Shown: one piece after another, positions 35,996 to 47,476 of the stretch | How positions within the stretch are numbered: the first letter of the stretch is position 1 | Layout of the letters: the number at the start of each line of letters is the position of its first letter | Assembly: GCF_014905175.1 (NCBI RefSeq) | Contig: NC_057791.1 | Span: 5,456,001 to 5,520,000 of the forward strand | Direction: 5' to 3' | DNA length: 64,000 bases | From: Aphidius gifuensis | Taxonomy: Eukaryota; Arthropoda; Insecta; Hymenoptera; Braconidae | Made by a program: the position numbers and the translations under genes | The notes under the pieces: model-generated | Told to the model about the DNA's origin: nothing | Database searches by the model: none | The model's input: only the letters and a program-made list of their open reading frames with translations

Positions 35996-38900
35996 ATGAC
36001 ACCAACACCAGCTGTAACTCCAAGCATGGCAGATTCGCTGGAGCAGATGTCGAAAATCGATACAATTAAACTTCGCGAAAGACATATTGGGTAAGTTTTA
36101 TTAAACAACAATATTTCAAATATTAATTATAATAAAAAAAATTAAAATTTATCCATATTTTTGGATATTAGAAAGTATATTTTACTTATTAATTATTATT
36201 TTTTTTAATATCATATCAATAACGTTTGTTTGTTTTAAATTAAAATTAACAAACAAGTATATTAATAAAAATTTGTTATCTATTGTTTTTTTTTTTTTTT
36301 ATCAACACACACTGAAACAATATAATTGATAAAATTTGGAGAAATATTTAAATACAGGAAGTTATTAAATATGAAAGTAAAAAAAAAAAGTTTAAATTCA
36401 TGTTTAAATTCACTTCACTTCCAGCAGGATGTAATTTATCAAACAAATATGTCGATAGGGGTTTATATTCGATAATGGTAGATGACACTGGATGAATTCG
36501 ATCTACGTTTAAATTAGCATATTATCATGCTCTTGTTGAACTGAATTACCAGATAAAATGTCAGACATAATTCATTGTTGAATAACACTAAAGACAAAAA
36601 TAATATATCTGCAGTTGAATATGAAAATACCTCAATGTTAAATTAAATTTCAATATATATATAAATTATGATTTTCACTAAATTATATAGATAATATTTT
36701 CACGTGCTGATAGAGCAATTAGTGACACGTATATTTTAATTTTTTATCAGATAAAAAAAAAAGAAATAAAATTGCATTTTTATCATATTTCTTTAGCTAA
36801 AAATAAACTTAAATTATATTTTTCCATTTCAGACAATCTTGCAAGCTGTTTTACAAAACAAATCCGCTTAAAATTATCAAAGCTAGCGGACAATATATGT
36901 ATGATGAGAGAGGAGAACGTTATCTAGACTGTATCAACAATGTAGCACATGGTAATGATAAAAAAATAAATTTTTTATTTTTCATTTAATTGAATAAAAA
37001 TATTAAAATTTCATAAAAACTTTCTTAAAATTAATATCAGTGATATACAGAACCGGGAAGTTCGTCTGTTATTTTAATTTGCCGTAAGCACCATGGAAAC
37101 ATGGTGAAATATAGTTAAAAAAAAAAAGACGATCTGAACCTCGTACATGGAAAAAATGGCCTTTATTTTTTGGCCTCTTAAAAATGGCCTTATATTTTTG
37201 GCCTTTTTGAATGGCATTATGTTTTTAGCCTCTTAAAAATAGCCTAAAAAGATGGCCTTATTTTCATTGGCCCTTTAAAATGGCCTCATATTTTTGGCCT
37301 TTTTAAGTGGCCGTATGTTTTTGGCCTCTCAAAAATGGTTAGTTTTTTAAACTAAAATAAATGTATTTAAATGAATAATTTCTTAGACCAAAAAACATGA
37401 GGTCATTTTTAAGAAGCAAAAAAAAGGCCATTTTTAAAGGCCATTTTTAAGAGGCCAAAAACATAAGACCATTTAAAAAGGCCAAAAATATAAGGCCATT
37501 TTTAAGAGGCCTAAAAAAATAAGGCCATTTTTTCCATGTACAAGGTTCAGATCGTCTTTTTTATTAACTATATTTCACCATGTTGCCATGGTGCTTACGG
37601 CAAACTGAAATAACAGACGAACTTTCCGGCTCTGGTGATATATAATATATATATTTACGTATTTGTAAAAAAAAAAATTTGACACGCTTTTGATAAACTT
37701 TGACTTGGGCAAACGTTGCAGTAACAGTGATAACACTGTATTAATAAACTTGATGACTCATAATATATTTATAATCAATTAAAAAATATTGTTATCATAA
37801 ACATAATTATAATAATTTTTTTTTTTTTTTAAATTTCAGTTGGTCATTGTCATCCTGATGTTGTAAGAGCTGGACAAGAACAAATGTCATTATTATCAAC
37901 AAATAATCGTTTTTTACATGATAATCTTGTTGTATGTGCACGTCGTTTGACATCATTAATGCCAAAATCACTGTCAGTTTGTTATCTTGTTAATTCTGGT
38001 AGTGAAGCAAATGATTTGGCACTACGTCTTGCTGAGGCACATACTGGAAATAATGATACAATCGTACTCGACCAGTAAGAATTTAATATTAATATACATT
38101 TACTTATAATTTTAAAAATAAATTTTAACAAATTATGCTATTCATAGTTTTATATGTATAAACAAAAAAAAAAAAAAAGAAAAAAGCAATTTTTTGTGAA
38201 AGATATTTGAATGGAAGTTCCAGACAACGTCCAATGTTTATTATTTTTTTAAAATTAGAACTAATATTTGCAATTTTATTTTTTGCTTTTTTTCAGTCTA
38301 TGAAGTCTATGAATTAACAAGAACTTGAAAGAAAACAACAACAAAACAACATAAACAATCAACAACAACTTGGACTATTGTTTTTCATTAAGTGGGATGA
38401 CTATCAATAATCTTCTTGTCATTTTAGGCGACACAAAAAACGACATATGTGAGACGTATATGCTTTTTAAGAAAAAAAAAAAAAACAAAATTTAATAATA
38501 ATTTATATTTCTTAATTTTTGAATAATAAGTTTATTTAATTTATAAATACTAACAAAAATATTCATCAACAGGATGTGGAAATTGGAATTTTTTTTTTTT
38601 TTTGATTTTTTTGAATTGATGCTATTTTTCAGGGTCGTTTTTTCAGAGATGGAATGCCAAAGGCCATTTACCATCAATACTCTGGGGAAATAAATTATAT
38701 ATATATACATATATTTGAATAGTTATTTAATATACGTATATATATATAAAATATTTTTAATATTAATATTTAAATAAAACTATTTTGAGAAAGATTTATC
38801 TAATTTGTAATTATTTTATGATTTTAGTGCTTATCATGGACATTTGACCTCAATGATTGACATCTCACCTTACAAATTCAATCAATTAAAAAATGGCAAA

Positions 38901-41033
38901 AAAGATTGGGTTCATGTGGTAAGAATTTAATTACGAAATTTTATAAACTTTTATATTTTTTTTTTATCATTATTATATACTGTAAAAAAATGTTAAATTA
39001 ATATTGGGTATAAATGCAAATTGAATATTTAAAAAACAAAGCCAATTTCATTCACATTTTTTAAACTTTATTTCACGCTTTTTTATATTTTGAAAAAAAT
39101 ATCAATTTATCATTCAACAATGTTTAAAACATTTATATATTTTTTTTTGTCAACGATTTTTCTTTGAGACTGTGGGTTAAAATGTATTTTATTACTTTAG
39201 GCTCCTTGCCCAGATGTATATCGTGGAAAATATAGAGACGTTGACTATCCAAATGAGGATCTTGGAGAAAAATACGCCAATGACGTGAAAATAATTTGTG
39301 ATGATGTTCAATCACGTGGAAAAAATATTCGAGCATTTATTGCTGAGAGTCTTATGTCAGTTGGTGGTCAAATATTACCACCAAAAAATTATTACAAAAA
39401 TGTTTATCGGTAAGTAAATAATGTAAAAAATTGAATATAAAAAATAGACAAAAATTAATTAGAAACATACAATTGTCAATTTAATTTATCAAATGTTTTA
39501 ATAAAGAATGAAATTTTTCTATTTATATTATAAACAAACAGTTACGTAATAAAAATTTAAAACTAATTTCAGACATGTTAGAGAAGCCGGTGGTGTTTGT
39601 ATTGCGGATGAAGTTCAAGTTGGCTTTGGAAGAGTTGGTAACCACATGTGGGCATTTCAGCTTTATGGTGAAGATATAATACCAGATATTGTTACAATTG
39701 GAAAACCAATGGGTAATGGACATCCAGTTGCAGCAGTTATAACAACACCAGAAATTGCAAGAAGTTTTACAAATACTGGATTGGAATACTTTAATACTGT
39801 GAGTATATATATATATTTAATTTTTATTTAAACTGTCGATTCATTAAATATAAATTGAAAACAATTTAACTGTTAATGAGCAAATATACAAATTTCATTT
39901 TAAATATATATTGTTAAATTGTAGTTACGAACAAAACCAATGACCACTATATTGTGTATGCTGATTTCATTCATCAAAGTTTTTTCATTTTGTAAATTGG
40001 ATTTTCGATAGTCAATACAATTTGAGTATTTACTTGATTGTACTGTACAATATTTGTCCAATATTCCAACATATCGATTTTCATTTTACTTGCACCACAG
40101 TAATACATATATTTACTTTTTTATGAATATTTTTTATCTTTATAAAATATTATTATCGTTATTTAGATATTTTTTTGTAACTTTATTGTGACATTTTATT
40201 GTCATTATATTATGGACTTTATCAAGGCTATTAACAATTTAAAATATTCGATAAATTTAAATTTAAAGCTCGTGTATTTTTTGTTTGATTAAAAAAAGAT
40301 AAAAAAAGTTCTGTTAAATGCAATTCTCATGCACACAAACGAGCATCATTCCAATATCAACAAACTCTCATATTTTTATGTAAAAAGAATTTATTAATAA
40401 TATAATTTCTAATTGGAATGATATTTATTTTTTAACAATAATTTTAGTATGGTGGAAATCCTGTATCTTGTGCGATTGCAAATGCAGTAATGGATGTTAT
40501 TGAACGTCAAGGTTTACAGCATCATGCTGCTCAAGTTGGTCATCATTTATTATCTGAATTACATAAATTGACAAAAAGAAGAAAAATTATTGGTGATGTA
40601 CGTGGAATTGGACTTTTTATTGGAATTGAATTGGTACGTGATAGAAAAAATAGAACACCAGCAACTGCTGAAGCAACACATGTTGTTTCACGTATGAAAG
40701 AAGAAAAAATTCTCATTAGCAGTGATGGACCAGATAATAATATATTAAAATTAAAACCACCAATGGTTTTTACAATTGAAAATGCTGATAAATTTGTTAA
40801 AATATTGGATAATGTTTTACAAGAATTTGAAGATGATATTGATACGGTAAATAATTTTTTTATATAAAATATAAATTATTTAAAAAATCCAAAAGTCAAA
40901 ACACAATATAAATATTTAATTTTTAATTTTCTTTTAGATTTTTTTACCGAAAAAAATATTAAAGACAATTATATCTCCTGTTGATATTGATCCTACTGAA
41001 ATGAACAAACAAAAAAAAATTCGAGCAAGTTAA
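35996..41033 (+). CDS. ETNPPL/PHYKPL-like PLP-dependent phospho-lyase (AGXT2-like)
   Basis: A class III aminotransferase-fold enzyme. Vertebrate relatives eliminate phosphate and ammonia from phosphoethanolamine (ETNPPL) or 5-phosphohydroxylysine (PHYKPL); which substrate applies here cannot be read. Exons 35996-36090, 36833-36951, 37840-38074, 38828-38918, 39201-39409, 39573-39798, 40448-40846 and 40938-41033 join in phase to 489 aa. Diagnostic blocks are NNVAHVGHCHPDVV, NSGSEANDLALRLA (123-136), the DHAYHGH junction, IADEVQVGFGR (Asp262 contacts the PLP ring nitrogen), IGKPMGNGHPVA (Lys294, the Schiff-base lysine) and EYFNTYGGNPVSCA. The active site looks complete. Intron 2 carries a hAT-like foldback element. 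Confidence 0.95.
37048..37634. mobile_element. Non-autonomous hAT-like foldback MITE with 8-bp target duplication
   Basis: A 587-bp element in an intron of the phospho-lyase gene. The ends are inverted, CAGAACCGG at the left and the complement of CAGAGCCGG at the right, with homology continuing through AGTTCGTCTG and far into each arm. Both sides are flanked by GTGATATA (37040-37047 and 37635-37642), a perfect 8-bp duplication typical of hAT transposons. The interior is a series of GGCC motifs (TTTTTGGCCTCTTAAAAATG type) in inverted orientation, so the whole element could form a long hairpin. No transposase is encoded. Confidence 0.9.
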
Positions 41034-43381
41034 TTAGATACAGCTGCGTATCCATTACTAAACTATATTTGTTTTTCTTTTTTTTTTTTTTTTGTTTTAT
41101 AAATTTTATATAGTACAATAGTTAACAACTAAATTATACAAATAATTTTTTATACGAAATTTTAATTGTTAGGATTTGTAGATTAAGTTTTTTTGTTATT
41201 TTGTATTTAAATTTTTGACTATACTCAATGTTTCCAATGGAAATATAGAGTATGTAATTTTATTTAAAATTTTAATCTTTTATTTTATGTAAATTACAAT
41301 TTTATTATGATTTTATATATTTTTTTCTTTCTTGTTTAATTATAGAATAATATGAGAATAATAAATAAAATACAATAAAAAATTTAACACATATTTTATT
41401 AATTTTATTCAATGTTAGAAATTCCTTGTTGTAATGTTATGAAAAATTATTCAAAAATTAATATATGCTTGAAGAAATATTATCAAAGTTTTAGGATTTT
41501 ATAGTGTTTATAAATTTATGTGTGCTTTCAAGTTATTAATTTTTAATATAATTTATTATTTTAACATTGAGTGAGTAAATAAAATATATTCACCATGATT
41601 ATTGTCTTTTGTGTTGTAAATTTATTCTAAGAAATACTCATTAAAATTAAAATAAAATTGAATGAAAAGTTTGTATGAGTTCAAGCTATGATATACCCAA
41701 TCTCATGTATATTTTTTTTTTTCTAAAAGTGATATAAACAACACCACAAGAGAAAAATATAATCAAAGCTAAAAAAAACTTTAACAACTTTTTTAAAAAG
41801 TTGTCAGGGTATTAAGAAATATTCCAATCCAAATAGATGACAAGAAAAAAATACAATTTTTATGTCACGTATAAAAATAAAATAATGCTTTTTGTGTTTT
41901 CATTCAAGGCTTTTATTTTATTTTTTGTTATAATTTAATTAACTAATCCAAGCTAGGCCATATAAAGTTTGTTGTTAAAATCGTTTTTTTTTTTTCTACC
42001 TGTGTTTTTATCTGCACGAATACCCATGGTAATAAAAAAATATCTGCGTAATTTTTTTGTGTTTCTATGCGTGTTTTATATGGATAATTAGAACAGAAAA
42101 CTCGTAAATAAATCTCTTGGTTTTTCTTTGAATTTTCTGGATACAGAAAAATTATTAAGACCAGTCATTTTACGAGGAAATTACATAGAAAGTTTTTTTT
42201 TTTACTAAGAATACTCTTGATGATTAGATGTTGGTTTGATAAAAGATCACAAAGCAGTAAAAAAAAAAAAAAACAAAAGTTTACTCTCGTCGTTGAAGTG
42301 AATAGACGTTAGAATTCTGAAATTTGAACGTTGAATGCATTCAGATCGTCTTTTCAATAAGTTCAAAAGCTTCTGGGATGTTTATATCAGATATGGACGA
42401 AGCAAAGCACTCGTAAAGAGGTACTTCTAACATAACATTAAGGACGATCAAATCAATAGATGTATTATTGTAAACTTTACTCAAACTCATTGACATTTTT
42501 TGTTAAAGTTGATAGTTACTAATTCAAAGTTGTATACAAATTTTATTATTATAGTTATATTTTAGTTGAAATTATATTATAATAATAATAAAATTTATTA
42601 AATAAAAAATATTTAAATATATTTATTTATTTAATGCAATTTATGTTTGTTTTTTAATTTAAATAAATTTAGATAAACTAAATTTAAAATTAAGCATGAA
42701 TTACTAGTCAGCACAATCAACTTTATAAACTTTATTTAAACGTGTATGTTTTCATCGACAGCTTTTTGCCTTACATAAAACCTTTCAACTTGTTCTCTGA
42801 ATATTGCTTGGCTTTTGACTTTCATATATATAACGTCACTATTGTTTACAACTTCAAATGAGTTTTAACGTTACAATGCAATAACAAACTTTTATTTTGA
42901 TATATAATACATTGGACTTTTTTTGTAATATTAAAAAAAATCTTTATAGAAACAAGTTGTTCAAAAGTTTATGAAATTTTTTCGACAGCTAAGTTATCAA
43001 AATAAAGCTATACAGCGTCTAAATTATTTTTTTAATTGTACGAATTAAATTATTATCTAAATATTTTTTGTCGAGAAAAAAAAAAAACTTGTGTTTTTAA
43101 TTAAACGAATTTATTTTTAATTATTTTTTATCTATAAAAAATGAGAGCAAAATAAAAATTAAATTAAATTTTTCAGTAACTATCAAGTCTAAATTCACAA
43201 AAAAGAAAAGAAAAAAACAAACGTATTAAGTTTTATTTTTTAATTTCAAATAACTAGGTTTTTCTTTGTTACTATTATTTGGATTACGTAATATTATTAT
43301 TTCGTATCTTTTTGTATATAGTTCAACATCAAACTTTCCTACCACTGGGTATATAACAAAACTATATAGAGAAACTCTTAC
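41034..43381. other. Phospho-lyase 3' UTR and AT-rich spacer
   Basis: Several AATAAA motifs occur by 41390. A less AT-rich patch at 42290-42450 and scattered short frames show no recognisable protein. Nothing else supported. Confidence 0.45.
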
Positions 43382-43435
43382 CTGGAACTTTGCCGAACTA
43401 TTACGACGATTGTGGCTTGTCGAAACTTTTGGCAT
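43382..43435 (-). CDS. Candidate isolated first coding exon
   Basis: On the minus strand an ATG at 43435 opens 18 codons (MPKVSTSHNRRNSSAKFQ) that end exactly at a strong donor, CAG|GTAAGAG. Codons such as CGT CGT AAT AGT TCG look coding rather than AT-random. No downstream exon was identified, so this may be a remnant or the start of an unrecognised gene. Confidence 0.3.
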
Positions 43436-43974
43436 TTAGTCTGTCACTAAGCTTATTTTTACAGTAAAACGTCCTGAATTTATTATATATCTCATGCTTC
43501 TTAAAATACTATCTACTATCGTCTTCAAGCATATTTTAAAGATACACTCGTTAAGATTTTCAATATATAAGGTCTTACAAATTATTTTCTTTTTTTCTAT
43601 TTTTTAAAGAATTACTTTAAATTGTTATAATATTGTTGGTGGCTTGTATAATAAGTATTCTTGCGTGAATAACCTAAATAATTAATTGATATATGTATAT
43701 ATTATTTTGACGACTTGATTATTATTGTTACGAAATGGAAATCGGAACAAAAACAAAAAAAAAAGAAAAAGAAAACTGCGATAAAAAAATCTGATGATAA
43801 TTCAATTGCAAATGATGAATTAAAAACAATTACTAACAAAATTGAATCATCTAATGATAAATTAAAAAATATACTGCAACTAACAATCGTAAAACTTAAT
43901 TCTACGAGAAAATAACTGATACGAAATATCGATAATTTCAGTAGATCAACATTACGTAAAAATATGAAATGACT

Positions 43975-44085
43975 TCTCTGGTGAAAATGATTTCTCCGAT
44001 TTTCTTCAATTTTTAAGAATCGGAGTAATTCAGAGATAATTGGAGAAAAATCGAAGAAAATAGGAAAATCATTTCCACCAGGGTT
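43975..44085. mobile_element. CTCCG foldback element, copy 3 (short)
   Basis: Left end TCTGGTGAAAATGATTTCTC; right end CATTTCCACCAGGGTT. Between them lie short CGGAG/GGAGAAAAATCG motifs. About 110 bp and non-coding. The two ends are imperfect inverted repeats with the family terminus ACCAGGGTT. Confidence 0.7.
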
Positions 44086-44734
44086 ATATTTGATTCATGA
44101 ATTAATAAATTAATGAATTTATAAATCTCTAGCATTTTTCGCTTAAAAGATGACAATTTTTTTGTTCATTAATTATTATATATAAGTAGCAATCTCATTC
44201 AAATTTCAGAATTATCAAAATTGTTAAAGCTAATTAAAACGAGGCTAAATGATTTAGTAGAGTTTCTGAATTTTTTCCATTCAACTTTTTCTCCATGTTT
44301 TAGTTGAGTTTATACTATAATAATAATAAAATTTATTAAATAAATATTTAAATATATTTTATTATATTTTATTTATTTAATAAATAAATATTTCAAGACT
44401 AATTATTTAAGTAATCACATTATACTTTCACAATCAGGTCATTGAAATAGATGGTGGCGTAATTCATCGTCCATCATCTGATGAAGAAAATCACCAAAAA
44501 TTATTTTTGATGATACTGTTGAAATCAACATACTTAAAAAGGATTCTTCAATTAAAATGACCATTATCATTGAGATTTAATACTGTTGTCATATTGAACG
44601 CTTCAACCATTTTTATATGTTGTAAATGGAGGCTTTAAAGAATTGCCATTAATAAATTTATAAATTTCCAGATTTTGTTGCTTAAAAGATGACAATTTTT
44701 TTGTCCATTAATTATTATATATGGGTAGTAATCT

Positions 44735-45175
44735 CTGTTCCGTCGGACGTTGAGATACAATACATGTACTCAGTTTACCTCTACATCAAGGGAAAAAGTC
44801 CGCCTATCTCGCTTGCTACTGCCAGGCAAGTAAAGGATAAAAGGGACAATGATACCTGGACTCACATTAACTCTCGAATATCATTGCCGAATGACGTCGT
44901 GTCGATATACACATAATATTCGTGCAAGAACTATTCGGCGTTGAAACAGAGAGTGTGTGTGTGTGTTCGGGATCTAACCGAGTATTCGGATGTACATGAG
45001 ATGGCCACATATACATCTGAAGAAAGGTTTGAATCAAATTATAACGATTTAATACATTGAGTTTTATATTCGCCAAGACGAATTAGAAAACTACAGGCCA
45101 TCGGGCCCAGACAACATGAAGGCAGCATGTTCAAACAGTTCGAAGGGAGAGAAAGAGAGAGAAAAAGATAATCCT
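44735..45175. other. Less AT-rich island of unknown nature
   Basis: This stretch is clearly richer in G and C than the DNA around it. It contains CCGTCGGACGTTGAG, a (TG)n microsatellite at about 44950-44965, GGCCATCGGGCCC and a GA-rich tail. No protein family was recognised in any frame; the longest frame (44689-44916) has no motif. It could be inserted DNA, an untranslated exon or an old transposon piece. Confidence 0.35.
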
Positions 45176-45424
45176 TAAACATCCTAAACATTATTCCTAA
45201 AAAAAAAATTTCATAAAGGTTCAAATGATAATGAAAAATTTCTTAAAATTCGTTGAAAAATTAATTATTAAACCAAGTGCGTAGATGATGATAAATCAAC
45301 AAAAAATCTTATTCAACAAATATCAACACAATCATCATCATCATCAAAACTTGATGAAGGTTTGACAAAATACATATATACTTTTAAGTTTTTTTTTAAC
45401 ATTTTATATATTATATAAAATAAT

Positions 45425-45633
45425 ACCCTGGTGCAAATATTACTCCGGCATTTCTCCGTTTTTGGCCCATTTCCGAAGAAATTACTCCAGCATGAGGTTG
45501 GTGGCGGAGAAATATTCCGGGATAAAAGTAGTGGCATCACTATACTATACGATTCGATACGACTATACGATTTTCTCCGGATTTTTCCGGACTTCTCCGG
45601 AGAAAATTTGGAGAGATTATTTCTACCAGAGTT
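45425..45633. mobile_element. CTCCGG foldback element, copy 4
   Basis: Starts ACCCTGGTGCAAATATTACT and ends GATTATTTCTACCAGAGTT. The interior has CTCCGGC, TTCCGG and CTCCGGAGAAAA motifs in opposed orientation. About 209 bp, non-coding. Same family as the copies at 28.4, 29.7, 44.0, 54.6 and 61.4 kb. Confidence 0.72.
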
Positions 45634-47415
45634 ATTATTACTAACCTCTTTAATTATTTAATTATATTTAATTATATTTAATTAATAAAATAAATATTAA
45701 AGGTAAAAAAAGAATGTTGATGATAAAAATGTATTGGAATCACCACTGGAATCAGTATCTACAGAAGACTTCTTTAACAAGTATTGTTATGTTATATATA
45801 TATATATATTACTCAAAATACATTACACTATAGATTTGTATTCTCAATTAGTCTGGAGTATTTAATAATTAACAGTATAGTTGATAAGCTACACAATGAA
45901 ATTAACGTGCAATTATCGTAGGAATATTCTAGACTATACAAAACGACCTAAAACTGATAATCAAATGCAATATTATTGTCATTCCAAAATTTATTAATTT
46001 TATATTCCATGTACAGCAAAATCTAAACTTACACAATATAAATTTACTATTAAAATTTTTATCTTTATTTTTAGCATCAACATAACAAGATCATATCGTT
46101 GAAAATTTTAACGACAAAAAAAAACCATGGGAAAAAAAAAAAAAACACGTTTATAGCCCACATATCCATTTAAAAATTGCAATTTTATATAAAAATAAAT
46201 GTATTCATCTTTACATATAGGTATATCTTTAAAATTGTTATTGTATTTTTTTTTTTTTTTATATTGTTCCACTTATGACTAACTTTTATATACACAAAAA
46301 CAATAAAATGAAAAGAAAAAAAAAAAAATGAATAAAACGTTTTTTATTATCTTTAAAAATCACTGTCAGTTATCAAAGAATAATTTTATGAATAAAACAG
46401 ATCATGCGCAAAGTTAAATAGAGAAAAGCGCCGTCGCCAAGACATATATATATTGAAACTAGCTGCTTGTAAATCTGTGGGTGGCTGTGAGCCAGTCTCA
46501 ACAAACACTATGGGTTATCATGGTCTGTGTATTTCACAATACTCCTCATCATTGTTTTTCAATTATTGATCAAAATTTATTTACCATACCATGTGTATAA
46601 ACCAACCAAACAAAACAGTAATAATAATAAAATATTTATTTAAAAAATTATCAAACAAGTAGTTAATAATCTAAACAAAATAAAGTAAAAAATATAGAAA
46701 AAAATTTCTAAATTTAAAACAAAGTGATTAGTGTTTTGAAAAAAAAAAAAAAAAAAAAATGAATAAAATTGATGTAATGAAAAGTAAAGAACAGACATTA
46801 TTTTGATCATTATTATAAGTAAAATAATACATAAAAAAAAATCAATTTTAATTTATTAAAATAACTGCAATGCGTTGTTTGAATAACCTGGACTAGATAT
46901 GGAATATTGAAATGACAATAAACATTCATTTAAATAACACAAATATGTTTTGTTTAACATAAAATTGTGGGTGTGTGTATTAGTGGTTTGTTTTTTTTTA
47001 TAATGACGGAAGTTGATAAATTTTTAACAATTACAATTGTACTATATAGATAAAATCTTTTGATGCAAATATAACATGCATGAGGTATCAATGCATATTG
47101 AGATGTGGTAAAAGGGGTTTTGAATCTCTTTGATTCAAAGCCGACACGCTGGAGTGACAACAAAATTGTTTGTTAGAGCGTTAATAATCGACCAATCATC
47201 TCATTTATAAATACACGGTGTTGATGAAGTATACATACTGGTTTTTTTGATGATCAAAAAAAAATATATAACGCTAGTGTTAAAAAATCTTTTTTTTTTT
47301 TTCAAAGCAATATGTGTATTTATTTTGAATCTTTTAATATAAAAAGCTTTGACAATATTATATAGATTTGTGATAAAATTTTTAATATAAAAATTAAATA
47401 TTAATAAGTGTAGCA

Positions 47416-47476
47416 ATGCGAGTTGTAGGATCAACAGACGAGGCTGAAAGCCAAACGGAAGAAGATCATCATCAAG
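47416..47476 (+). CDS. Candidate isolated first coding exon
   Basis: An ATG at 47416 follows an acceptor-like TAATAAGTGTAG and opens 20 codons (MRVVGSTDEAESQTEEDHHQ) plus one base, ending at a GTTAAT donor. Codons such as CGA, GAC GAG GCT and ACG are unlike the AT-rich surroundings. The acidic, His-ending peptide matches no family I recognise. The next exon, in phase 1, was not found; the gene may have long introns. Confidence 0.35.

Larger units (their letters stand above)
43733..45780 (+). pseudogene. Scattered coding-like segments of a decayed gene
   Basis: Four plus-strand pieces have coding-like codons. 43775-43912 encodes KKSDDNSIANDELKTITNK and more. 44438-44580 encodes VIEIDGGVIHRPSSDEENHQ and then, after a shift to another frame, DDTVEINILKKDSSIKM. 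45285-45358 encodes STKNLIQQISTQ and a Ser run. 45705-45780 encodes VDDKNVLESPLESVSTEDFF. They are charged, Asp/Glu/Lys/Ser-rich, and separated by AT-rich DNA and two foldback elements. The frame change in the second piece favours a pseudogene, though a multi-exon gene with unrecognised splicing is possible. Family unknown. Confidence 0.35.

Noticed and set aside
44950..44965. TG repeat as a regulatory Z-DNA element
   Set aside because: Short simple microsatellite; nothing ties it to a gene.
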